From the NCBI GenBank assembly GCA_052143655.1, contig JBKQSL010000311.1:1-13412 (forward strand): a DNA stretch of 13,412 bases, read 5' to 3'. This document shows positions 1-6,066 of the stretch, one piece after another. Both the position numbers and the translations under genes were made by a program. Each line of letters starts with the position of its first letter. Position 1 is the stretch's first letter. The notes beneath the pieces are model-generated. The model was not told the origin of the DNA, ran no database searches, and worked only from the letters and a program-made list of their open reading frames with translations. The stretch comes from CAVSUR01 sp052143655. GTDB taxonomy: Bacteria; Actinomycetota; Actinomycetes; Streptosporangiales; Streptosporangiaceae.

Positions 1-499
1 CGCCGTCGCGCTGGATGCCCATCGCGTATCCGGTCGCGTGCAGGGTCTGGCTGCCGATCACGATCGTGTAGAGGTGGAAACGGTGCTCGGCCGGGTCCCA
101 GCCGCCGTGGCTGACCCCGCGGAACAGTTCCAGCAGCCGCAGCGGGTCCAGCCCGCGGCACCAGGCCACGCCGTGCTCGCGGTAGGTGGGGAACGCCATG
201 TCCCGCGGCCCGAGCGCGCGGCCCGAGCCGACCTGGGCGGCTTCCTGGCCGAGCAGCGATGCCCAGATGCCCAGCTCGCCCTGGCGCTGCAGGGCGATGG
301 CCTCGAAGTCGATCCGGCGGACCAGGACGAGGTCGCGATACAGGTCCTTGATCTGCCCGGCGGAGATGTCCAGGGGATAGTCGGGATGCTCGACCCGCTC
401 GCCCTCGGGGGTCAGAAGCTGGACAGCCTCCCCTGATTCGGCCAGTCCGCTGAAGCGGCGGGAATCAGGAGCAGCTCGCCCGGCGCCGTCGACGGTCAC
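1..499 (-). CDS. pdhA: 2-oxoacid (pyruvate/branched-chain) dehydrogenase E1 component, alpha subunit, 3' end missing
   Basis: This is the N-terminal 166 residues of the thiamine-diphosphate-dependent E1 alpha chain, which decarboxylates a 2-oxoacid and passes the acyl group to the lipoyl E2 component. The visible part contains family landmarks: LYRDLVLVRRIDFEAIALQR (residues 53-72), GELGIWASLLGQEAAQVG (74-91), FPTYREHGVAWCRG (103-116) and GSQTLHATGYAMG (149-161). The GDG...N cofactor motif would lie beyond the window edge, so it cannot be checked. The family is usually about 360-380 residues, so less than half is present. The start is GTG at 497-499, with GAGGAG seven bases upstream on the minus strand. 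It is divergent from purS across a 302-base gap. Pyruvate and branched-chain E1 alpha subunits are hard to separate from this fragment, so the symbol is a best guess; the family itself is clear. Confidence 0.85.
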   Translation of the reverse strand, partial: MTVDGAGRAAPDSRRFSGLAESGEAVQLLTPEGERVEHPDYPLDISAGQIKDLYRDLVLVRRIDFEAIALQRQGELGIWASLLGQEAAQVGSGRALGPRDMAFPTYREHGVAWCRGLDPLRLLELFRGVSHGGWDPAEHRFHLYTIVIGSQTLHATGYAMGIQRDG

Positions 500-604
500 G
501 TGCCACTCCTCGCAAAGTCTGGGCCGAACAGGTGACGTTCGTCCCTGCCGGTCTGCGGTGGTGTTCGCTGCGACAGTACCCGGCGAGGCGCATCGCCGGT
601 CAAG

Positions 605-630
605 CGGCAGTGCGCCTGTGCGCACTGCCG
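605..630 (+). other. Perfect 11-bp hairpin just upstream of the riboswitch
   Basis: The arms CGGCAGTGCGC (605-615) and GCGCACTGCCG (620-630) are exact reverse complements around the 4-base loop CTGT. No T-run follows on either strand. The right arm ends in GCCG (627-630), which is also the 5' strand proposed for stem P1 of the riboswitch, so the two structures should compete in RNA. It could also be an operator in the divergent pdhA/purS region. The symmetry is plain; the function is inferred. Confidence 0.5.
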
Positions 631-712
631 TGACTGGCGTGGCGAACGCTCCCTTCCGGGGACTGCGGCCTGCCGGGCCGTGCCAGGCCCGGGGCGCTGC
701 CGCGCCGGGCAG
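626..712 (+). ncRNA. ZTP riboswitch aptamer (pfl motif) upstream of purS
   Basis: ZTP riboswitches sense the purine intermediate AICAR phosphate (ZMP/ZTP), which builds up when 10-formyl-tetrahydrofolate is short, and usually turn on purine or folate genes. Seen here in order: GTGACTGGCG (630-639), a small hairpin GGCGT/ACGCT (637-641 with 646-650), CCGGGGA (656-662), and a 3' hairpin CTGCC-GCGCCG-GGCAG (697-712). These match the conserved CGUGACUGGCG ... CCGGGGA ... CCGCCUGGGCA blocks of the family. The loop CGCC (703-706) can pair with GGCG (636-639), the expected pseudoknot. P1 would be GCCG (627-630) with CGGC (666-669), only 4 bp. One departure is that the 3' block reads CCGCGCCGGGCA rather than CCGCCUGGGCA. 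It points towards purS, which starts 90 bases downstream. Confidence 0.8.
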
Positions 713-745
713 TACCCCGGAGGGCACCGCCAGGTCGCTGACCGG

Positions 746-763
746 CCGGGCCTGCCTGCCCGG
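746..763 (+). promoter_or_regulatory. Hairpin between riboswitch and purS, possible expression platform
   Basis: CCGGGC (746-751) and GCCCGG (758-763) pair perfectly around a 6-base loop, between the aptamer and the purS start. There is no T-run, so it is not a classical intrinsic terminator. purS has no good Shine-Dalgarno sequence, so how the aptamer controls expression is unclear. This hairpin is the only clear candidate platform, and chance pairing is easy in DNA this GC-rich. Confidence 0.3.
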
Positions 764-788
764 ATCCCTACCCGCGGCGGCGGTGGCA

Positions 789-794
789 TACGCT
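789..794 (+). promoter_or_regulatory. Possible -10 box for a leaderless purS transcript
   Basis: TACGCT lies 7 bases before the purS GTG, the spacing seen for leaderless actinobacterial genes and similar to the stronger boxes before purF and the sterol carrier gene. No convincing -35 is visible. If used, this start would bypass the riboswitch entirely. It is weak on its own; it gains some weight because purS has no clear ribosome binding site. Confidence 0.3.
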
Positions 795-801
795 GCCTGC
801 C

Positions 802-1044
802 GTGGCCAGAGTTGTCGTCGACGTAATGCTGAAGCCGGAAATTCACGACCCGCAGGGTGATGCCATCGCCAGCGCCTGTCATCGCCTCGGCTTCGGCGAG
901 GTGACCGGGGTACGGCAGGGCAAGAGATTCGAGGTGGAGCTGGGCGGGCCTGGCACCGAGGCCGCGCTGGCTAAGGTCACCGAGCTGGCCGCCGAGCTGC
1001 TGGCGAATCCGGTCATCGAGGAGTTCACCGTCCGGCCGGCCTGA
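802..1044 (+). CDS. purS: Phosphoribosylformylglycinamidine synthase subunit PurS
   Basis: PurS is the small (80 aa here) structural subunit of the three-part FGAM synthase, bridging PurL and the glutaminase PurQ in the fourth step of de novo purine synthesis in the cytoplasm. The protein opens MARVVVDVMLKPEIHDPQGD and continues with GFGEVTGVRQGKRFEVEL, the standard PurS ferredoxin-like fold signature, ending near NPVIEEFTV. The length is typical. The GTG start at 802 gives the N-terminus expected for actinobacterial PurS. There is no good Shine-Dalgarno sequence upstream. The gene is preceded by a ZTP riboswitch candidate and followed directly by a strong hairpin, so it may be regulated separately from purQ and purL, which lie about 980 bases downstream behind an unrelated ATPase gene. 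Confidence 0.95.
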   Translation: MARVVVDVMLKPEIHDPQGDAIASACHRLGFGEVTGVRQGKRFEVELGGPGTEAALAKVTELAAELLANPVIEEFTVRPA

Positions 1045-1045
1045 G

Positions 1046-1074
1046 CGCGCAATTCCGGCACCCGGAATGGCGCG
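1046..1074 (+). terminator. Strong hairpin right after purS, likely terminator
   Basis: Two bases after the purS stop, CGCGC then ATTCCGG (1046-1058) pair with CCGGAAT then GCGCG (1062-1074) around the 3-base loop CAC. This gives 12 of 13 pairs, with one A/G mismatch. No T-run follows, as is common for actinobacterial terminators. It would separate purS from the downstream ATPase and purQL. Confidence 0.6.
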
Positions 1075-1202
1075 GTGCATCTGCGCCGGAGCCGCCGTGG
1101 TCAGGGAAAGTCCCCGTCCGGGCGTGCTGCCGCGGTGGTCCGCCCCGCTCCCGTATGCAGACTGTTCGTCCAGAGATCGCCCGAGTTCAGGATTACCGGG
1201 GT

Positions 1203-1242
1203 CGGTCACGGGAAACCCTCACAATGTGAATCAGTGTGACCG
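1203..1242 (+). promoter_or_regulatory. Nested inverted repeats upstream of the ATPase gene, operator candidate
   Basis: CGGTCAC (1203-1209) and GTGACCG (1236-1242) form a perfect 7-bp inverted repeat. Inside it lies TCACAATGTGA (1219-1229), a perfect 5-1-5 palindrome, and GTGA recurs ten bases after the palindrome's right half. The stretch is AT-rich compared with its surroundings and sits 26 bases before the ATPase start. It looks like a repressor or activator site for the ATPase gene; the binding protein is unknown. Confidence 0.4.
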
Positions 1243-1267
1243 GCAACTAGCGGGGGCGAAGGAGCCG

Positions 1268-1912
1268 ATGCGAACTCGGGTGCTGCATTCCGGCGAGCCG
1301 GCCGCAGACGTTCGGTTCTGTCTCGTATTTCCCCGGGAGGCGCTGAGCATCCCGGTGATGCGCAGGGTTCTCGGGGACACACTGATTCAGCTGGGCGTAG
1401 ACGAGGACTGCGTCGCGGACCTGCTGCTCGCGGTCACCGAGGCATGCACGAACGTGCTGCGGCACGCGGGCTCGGCCCGCCGTTACGAGATCGTCGCGCA
1501 GGTGGGCCGCAACCGCTGCGAGCTTGAGGTGCTCGACACCGGGCGGGGTTTCGACCCGGCCAGGCTGGCCGATCAGGCGGCCGTGCGCAGGCCGCCGGGC
1601 CGTCCGTCGATCCGCCGCCAGCGGCGCCAGGCCGGGCGGCTGCGCCGCGGCCGCGGGCCCGCAGCGCAGCCCGGGCCGGTGCCGCTGCTGTCCCGGCTCG
1701 GCCGCCCGCGCCGCGGCGGTGCCGAGCAGTCCGTCGCCGACCTGCCCGAGTCCGGCCGCGGCCTGGCGATCATGCGGGCCTGCGTGGATGACGTCACGCT
1801 GCGCAGCGGGCCTGGCCAGGGCACCGTGGTGTCGATGCGCAAGCGAATCGAGTTCCGGTCCGACGCGCCGCTGACCCACCTGCCGGACTGGCAGCTGCGG
1901 GACGCGGGCTGA
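1268..1912 (+). CDS. ATP-binding protein, anti-sigma-factor (RsbW/SpoIIAB) type HATPase, with Arg-rich insert
   Basis: This 214-residue protein carries the GHKL ATPase motifs of serine kinase/anti-sigma-factor proteins: N box TEACTNVLRHA (57-67, with E58, N62, H66), G1 box LDTGRG (89-94) and G2 box ESGRGLAIM (161-169). Such proteins bind a sigma factor or phosphorylate an anti-anti-sigma partner; neither partner is encoded here. Most actinobacterial relatives are about 140-150 residues. The excess lies between the G1 and G2 boxes (about residues 102-158), in the ATP-lid region, and holds some 15 arginines. I chose ATG 1268 because AGGAG sits just before it and it gives the family N-terminus; an ATG at 1067 is in frame but overlaps the purS terminator. 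It stands alone between purS and purQ, with an operator-like repeat upstream. The family is secure, the target unknown. Confidence 0.85.
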   Translation: MRTRVLHSGEPAADVRFCLVFPREALSIPVMRRVLGDTLIQLGVDEDCVADLLLAVTEACTNVLRHAGSARRYEIVAQVGRNRCELEVLDTGRGFDPARLADQAAVRRPPGRPSIRRQRRQAGRLRRGRGPAAQPGPVPLLSRLGRPRRGGAEQSVADLPESGRGLAIMRACVDDVTLRSGPGQGTVVSMRKRIEFRSDAPLTHLPDWQLRDAG

Positions 1913-1965
1913 GGGAACCTGGGCGGCCTGGGCGGCCTGCCGCCCCGCCGGGCGGCCTGACCCGG

Positions 1966-1971
1966 TAGCCT
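1966..1971 (+). promoter_or_regulatory. -10 box upstream of purQL
   Basis: TAGCCT fits the TAnnnT consensus for the main sigma factor and lies 6 bases before an ATG at 1978. This predicts a transcript starting at or next to that ATG, carrying a short leader ORF and then purQ and purL. No clear -35 is visible, which is common for such promoters. Confidence 0.5.
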
Positions 1972-1977
1972 GCGGGC

Positions 1978-2004
1978 ATGCGCCGCACGCGAGGACGCCG
2001 GTGA
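1978..2004 (+). CDS. Possible leaderless 8-codon leader ORF before purQ
   Basis: ATG at 1978, positioned 6 bases after a TAGCCT box, opens an 8-residue peptide, MRRTRGRR, ending in TGA at 2002-2004. The purQ GTG follows 16 bases later, and the purQ Shine-Dalgarno AGGAG lies just after this stop. Five of the eight residues are arginine. Translation of such a leader could couple to or modulate purQ initiation. It is too short for any composition test, so it is offered only because of the promoter spacing. Confidence 0.3.
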   Translation: MRRTRGRR

Positions 2005-2020
2005 GCAGCAGGAGAAGCTG

Positions 2021-2740
2021 GTGACCGCCCGGATCGGCGTCGTGACCTTCCCCGGCTCGCTCGACGACCGCGATGCGTGCCGCGCGGTGCGGCTGGCCGG
2101 CGGTCAGCCGGTGCCGCTCTGGCACGCCGACCGGGACCTGCACGGAGTCGACGCGGTGGTCCTGCCCGGCGGCTTCTCCTACGGCGACTACCTGCGCTGC
2201 GGGGCGATCGCCCGGTTCGCGCCGGTGATGGCCGAGCTGGTGCCCGCCGCCCGCGCGGGCCTGCCCGTGCTCGGCATCTGCAACGGCTTCCAGATCCTGT
2301 GCGAGGCGCACCTGCTGCCGGGGGCCCTCGCCCGCAACGCCGGCCTGCACTTCGTCAACCGGGTCGTCCGGCTGCGCGTCGAGGCCGCCGGCACGCCGTG
2401 GACCTCCCGGTACACGGCCGGGCAGGAGATCACCGTGGTGCTCAAGAGCGGCGAGGGCGCGTATGTGGCCGACCCCGCGACGCTGGCTGCGCTGGAGCGC
2501 GACGGCCGGGTGCTGGCCCGTTACTGCGACCCGAATCCCAACGGCTCGGCCGCCGCCATCGCCGGCGTGGTCAGCGAGGACGGCATGGTGGCCGGCCTGA
2601 TGCCGCACCCGGAGCACGCGATCGACGAGCTCACCGGCCCGTCAGCGGACGGCCTGGGCTTCTTCGCCGCGATTGTCGCGGCGCTGCCCGGCCCGGAGAT
2701 GCCGGCATCCCCGGGGCCGGCCGCACAGGGGCCGGCATGA
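2021..2740 (+). CDS. purQ: Phosphoribosylformylglycinamidine synthase subunit PurQ (glutaminase)
   Basis: PurQ is the class I glutamine amidotransferase subunit that releases ammonia from glutamine and passes it to PurL for FGAM formation. The 239-residue protein starts MTARIGVVTFPGSLDDRDA and shows the nucleophile elbow VLGICNGFQIL with Cys87, and the His/Glu pair in MPHPEHA (His196, Glu198), completing the catalytic triad. GGFSYGDYLRCG (50-61) is also typical. Length is normal apart from a Pro/Ala-rich tail after about residue 222. The GTG start at 2021 has AGGAG seven bases upstream. Its TGA overlaps the purL ATG (ATGA), so the two are translationally coupled and act as one complex with PurS. 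Confidence 0.96.
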   Translation: MTARIGVVTFPGSLDDRDACRAVRLAGGQPVPLWHADRDLHGVDAVVLPGGFSYGDYLRCGAIARFAPVMAELVPAARAGLPVLGICNGFQILCEAHLLPGALARNAGLHFVNRVVRLRVEAAGTPWTSRYTAGQEITVVLKSGEGAYVADPATLAALERDGRVLARYCDPNPNGSAAAIAGVVSEDGMVAGLMPHPEHAIDELTGPSADGLGFFAAIVAALPGPEMPASPGPAAQGPA

Positions 2741-5148
2741 CGGAAACCGGCAGCACGGAAACCGGCGCGGCCAGGGCCGCCGCCCCGCCAGCGGGCAGCG
2801 GGACCCGGCCGGATCCGGCACCGGACACCGTCGCCCGGGCCGCGGCGAGCCCCGGCCGGTCCCAGCCGTTCGCGGCACTCGGGCTGACCGAGCCGGAGTA
2901 CGCCCGGATCACCGGGCTGCTCGGGCGCCGGCCCACCGACGCCGAGCTGGCCATCTACTCGGTGATGTGGAGCGAGCACTGCTCCTACAAGTCCTCGCGC
3001 CTGCACCTGCGCCAGCTGGCGGCCACCGCGGCCGGCTCGGACGTGCTGCTGGCCGGGATCGGGCAGAACGCCGGCGTGGTCGACATCGGTCAGGGATACG
3101 CGGTCACCTTCAAGATCGAGTCGCATAACCACCCGTCCTACGTCGAGCCGTTCCAGGGCGCGGCGACCGGCGTGGGCGGCATCGTCCGCGACATCCTGGC
3201 CATGGGCGCTCGCCCGGTGGCCGTGATGGACGCACTGCGGTTCGGGCCGGCCGACGCGCCGGACACCCGCCGGGTGCTGCCCGGCGTGGTCAGCGGAATC
3301 TCCTTCTACGGCAACTGCCTGGGCCTGCCCAACATCGGCGGCGAGCTGGCCTTCGACCCGTGCTACTCGGGCAACCCGCTGGTGAACGCGCTGTGCGTCG
3401 GGGTCATGCGGCTCGACGACCTCAAGCTCGCCGCCGCCACCGGGCCTGGCAACAAGGTGGTGCTGCTCGGCTCCACGACCGGCCCCGACGGCATCGGCGG
3501 CGCCTCGGTGCTGGCCAGCGCCTCGTTCGGCGGCGGCGGCGAGGGAGCCAAGCGGCCGAGCGTGCAGGTCGGCGACCCGTTCACCGAGAAGCTGCTGATC
3601 GAGTGCTGCCTGGAGCTGTACGCGGCCGGCCTGGTGGTGGGCATCCAGGACCTGGGCGCCGCCGGGGTGGCCTGCGCCACCACGGAGCTGGCCGCCGGCG
3701 GCGGGACGGGGATGGCGGTGCGGCTGGACGCGGTGCCGCTGCGGGACACGTCCCTGGGGCCCGCCGAGATCCTCATGAGCGAGTCCCAGGAACGCATGAT
3801 GGCGATCGTGACGCCGGAGGACATCGAGGCGTTCGGAGCCATCTGCGCGAAGTGGGATGTGCGCGCCACGGTGATCGGCGAGGTCACCGGCTCCGGCCGG
3901 CTGGAGATGACCTGGCACGGCGAGCTGGTCGTGGACATCCCGCCGGGCAGCGCGGCCGACGAGGGGCCGGTCTACGACCGGCCCGCGGCTCGCCCGGCCA
4001 GCCAGGACGCGCTGCTGGCGGCCGCCCCGGCGGGGCTGCCCCGGGCCCGCGACGGCGGTGAGCTGCGCGCCGCCCTGCTGGCGGTGCTGGGCTCCCCGGA
4101 CGCCGCCGACCCGGGGTGGGTCACCGAGCAGTACGACTGCTACGTGCGCGGCGACACGGTACTGGCGGCGCCGCAGGACGCGGGCCTGCTGCGCATCGAC
4201 GAGCAGACCCACCTCGGCATCGCCCTGGCCACCGACGGCAACGGCCGGTTCTGCCGCCTCGACCCCTACGCGGGGACCCAGCTCGCGCTGGCCGAGGCCT
4301 ACCGCAACGTCGCGGCCACCGGCGCCCGCCCGCTCGCGGTCACCAACTGCCTCAACTTCGGCTCGCCCGAGGACCCGGCGGTGATGTGGCAGTTCACCGA
4401 GGCAGTGCGCGGGCTGGCCGACGGCTGCCGGACCCTCGGCATCCCGGTGACCGGCGGCAACGTCAGCTTCTACAACCAGACCGCTGCGGCGGCCATCCAC
4501 CCGACGCCGGTGGTGGGCGTGCTCGGCGTGCACGACGACGTGCGGCAGCGGCTGTCCATCGGGTTCGCGCAGCCCGGGCTGCCGGTGCTGCTGCTGGGCA
4601 CGACCCGCGACGAGCTGGGCGGCTCGCTGTGGGCGCACGTGGTGCACGGGCATCTGGGCGGCACCCCGCCCGCGCCGGACCTGGCCGCCGAGCAGTCGCT
4701 GGCCGCAGTGCTGCGCGCCGCGGCCGCCCGCGGGCTGCTGGCCGCCGCCCACGACCTGTCCGACGGCGGCCTGGCCGTGACCCTGGCCGAGAGCTGCCTG
4801 GCCGGCCAGGCCGGCTGCACGGTGACGCTGCCCGGGCCAGCCAGCGGCAGCGATCAGGGCAGCGGCACGGATGCCGGCGCCGCGCTGCCCGCCGCCGCGC
4901 TGGACGTCTGCACGCTGCTGTTCAGTGAGTCGGCGGCCCGCGCGGTGGTGGCCGTGGCGCCGGGCGCGGCAGCCGGGCTCGCGGCGCTGTGCGCCGAGCA
5001 CGCCCTTCCCGCCACCCCGCTCGGGACCACCGGCGGGGAGGGGCTGACGGTCTCCTGGCCTGGGGCCGCCGATCCGGGGTCGTTCTCGGTCAGCCTGGCG
5101 GACCTCGCCGCCGCGCACCGCGGCACGCTGCCGCGGCTGTTCGGCTGA
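2737..5148 (+). CDS. purL: Phosphoribosylformylglycinamidine synthase subunit PurL
   Basis: PurL is the ATP-dependent synthetase subunit that converts FGAR to FGAM, with ammonia from PurQ and PurS as bridge. The protein is 803 residues, of the small PurL class (commonly about 740-770). Landmarks are MWSEHCSYKSSR (77-88, with the active-site His81), FKIESHNHPS (125-134), ILMSESQERM in the middle, VTGGNVSFYN, and HDLSDGGLAVTLAE in the C-terminal half, which together show both AIRS-like halves. The first 40 or so residues are a Pro/Ala/Thr-rich extension before the conserved FAALGLTEPEY. ATG 2737 overlaps the purQ stop; the reading frame is open further upstream, but that is a shadow of purQ. 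A second low-complexity Ser/Gly stretch lies near the C-terminus. Confidence 0.97.
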   Translation: MTETGSTETGAARAAAPPAGSGTRPDPAPDTVARAAASPGRSQPFAALGLTEPEYARITGLLGRRPTDAELAIYSVMWSEHCSYKSSRLHLRQLAATAAGSDVLLAGIGQNAGVVDIGQGYAVTFKIESHNHPSYVEPFQGAATGVGGIVRDILAMGARPVAVMDALRFGPADAPDTRRVLPGVVSGISFYGNCLGLPNIGGELAFDPCYSGNPLVNALCVGVMRLDDLKLAAATGPGNKVVLLGSTTGPDGIGGASVLASASFGGGGEGAKRPSVQVGDPFTEKLLIECCLELYAAGLVVGIQDLGAAGVACATTELAAGGGTGMAVRLDAVPLRDTSLGPAEILMSESQERMMAIVTPEDIEAFGAICAKWDVRATVIGEVTGSGRLEMTWHGELVVDIPPGSAADEGPVYDRPAARPASQDALLAAAPAGLPRARDGGELRAALLAVLGSPDAADPGWVTEQYDCYVRGDTVLAAPQDAGLLRIDEQTHLGIALATDGNGRFCRLDPYAGTQLALAEAYRNVAATGARPLAVTNCLNFGSPEDPAVMWQFTEAVRGLADGCRTLGIPVTGGNVSFYNQTAAAAIHPTPVVGVLGVHDDVRQRLSIGFAQPGLPVLLLGTTRDELGGSLWAHVVHGHLGGTPPAPDLAAEQSLAAVLRAAAARGLLAAAHDLSDGGLAVTLAESCLAGQAGCTVTLPGPASGSDQGSGTDAGAALPAAALDVCTLLFSESAARAVVAVAPGAAAGLAALCAEHALPATPLGTTGGEGLTVSWPGAADPGSFSVSLADLAAAHRGTLPRLFG

Positions 5149-5182
5149 CCGGCAGCTGCCGCCCCGCCCCGCCCCGCCCGCC

Positions 5183-5204
5183 GCGCCGCGCTGGCGCGCT
5201 GCGC
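5183..5204. terminator. Hairpin between convergent purL and lectin-like gene
   Basis: GCGCCGCGC (5183-5191) pairs with GCGCTGCGC (5196-5204) around the loop TGGC, with 8 of 9 bases paired and one C/T mismatch. It lies between two converging genes and could stop both. No T-run is present and the surrounding DNA is almost pure GC, so chance is possible. A run of GCCCC units (5161-5180) precedes it. Confidence 0.4.
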
Positions 5205-5270
5205 CGGGCGTCTCCGGCGGCCGTCCCGTGCCCGGTCGGCTGCCCGGCGACGTCGGCTAGCCCGGCCCGG

Positions 5271-5909
5271 TCAGGACGTCCACCAGAACGCGATCTGCTG
5301 CTCCCAGGGCCCGCTGCCCGTGCAGGCCGCGAGCCCGGCCGCCCTGGCCCCGGCGGCGCCGGGCTCCGGCCCGCCTGCGGTGATGCACAGGCCGCTGGCC
5401 CGGCCGGCGAACTGGTAGTAGATGTGCCCGCCCGCCCGCGCCCCGCTGCCGCGCTGGCGCCAGCGCTGGCCGTCGCCGAGGTCGCAGCGGCGCAGCGTGA
5501 GCACCGCGGGCCGGCGCCCGGCGCCCGCTGCCGACAGGCACTGGCCGTCCGGCGCGTAAATGAAGATGTAGGTCCCGTCGGCCATCAGGTCCGCGGTCCA
5601 CTGCGGACTGCCGGCCGCCAGCTGGGACCGGGGCACCGGGGCGAACACCAGCCCGGCCGCGGTGGCCTGCAGCGCCTGCGGCGCGTCCGTGCTGCCACCC
5701 GGCGGCCCCGGATCGACCAGCCCGGAGGCCTGCACGCTGCGCACCTTCGCCGACAGCCGGTTCGCATGCCCGGCCGCCCGGCCCGGGCTGGCCAGCAGGA
5801 TCGCGGCGGCGGCCGCGGCGGCGGCCGCGAGCACCAGCACGATGCCGATGATCCGCGGAGTCCAGGAGCCTCGCGCCCGGCGCCGGGGAACGCTGCGCTG
5901 ACCAGGCAT
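5271..5909 (-). CDS. Membrane-anchored protein with ricin-type beta-trefoil-like domain
   Basis: This 212-residue protein has a basic N-terminus (RRRARGSWTPR), one hydrophobic segment rich in alanine (about residues 19-41) and an extracytoplasmic remainder. The C-terminal part resembles ricin B-type trefoil repeats: DGQCLS followed by LRRCDLGDGQRW (a QxW-like motif, Cys124 and Cys142), then GLCIT followed by ACTGSGPWEQQ (Cys175 and Cys196). The cysteine pairs suggest disulfides outside the cell, and such domains often bind sugars. Only about two repeats are clear, so binding is not proven. It faces purL convergently and diverges from the sterol carrier gene; nothing links it to purine synthesis. 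No clear Shine-Dalgarno sequence precedes the ATG. The alanine run is encoded by two 12-bp copies at 5803-5826. Confidence 0.7.
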   Translation of the reverse strand: MPGQRSVPRRRARGSWTPRIIGIVLVLAAAAAAAAAILLASPGRAAGHANRLSAKVRSVQASGLVDPGPPGGSTDAPQALQATAAGLVFAPVPRSQLAAGSPQWTADLMADGTYIFIYAPDGQCLSAAGAGRRPAVLTLRRCDLGDGQRWRQRGSGARAGGHIYYQFAGRASGLCITAGGPEPGAAGARAAGLAACTGSGPWEQQIAFWWTS

Positions 5910-6053
5910 AGGGAACGATTACCGGAATCCGGCCCGGCCGGGTGCAAGATCGCCAAAAACCACAAGACACAGTGCCATAACGGCAATCCTCGCCTCTTCA
6001 CCGGGCCGCCGCCAGCCCCGCCGGGCGCACGGCAGCGTGCCGGACCGGTGCGC

Positions 6054-6059
6054 TAGCGT
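6054..6059 (+). promoter_or_regulatory. -10 box for leaderless sterol carrier gene
   Basis: TAGCGT lies 7 bases before the ATG at 6067, and no Shine-Dalgarno sequence is present. This is the arrangement of a leaderless actinobacterial transcript. No strong -35 is visible. Confidence 0.55.
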
Positions 6060-6066
6060 CACAGCG

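Noticed and set aside
496..1209. 237-codon minus-strand frame over the riboswitch and purS
   Set aside because: It runs opposite purS and the pdhA leader and has no domain; the purS reading is certain.
1247..2617. 456-codon minus-strand frame across the ATPase and purQ
   Set aside because: Shadow of two real genes on the plus strand, with no recognisable motif.
2521..5118. 865-codon open frame on the minus strand opposite purL
   Set aside because: It is antisense to a certain gene and gives His/Arg/Gly-rich low-complexity protein without any family signature; such shadows are normal at this GC content.
5161..5180. GCCCC tandem repeats after purL
   Set aside because: Short low-complexity run of the kind expected at this GC content; no sign of function.
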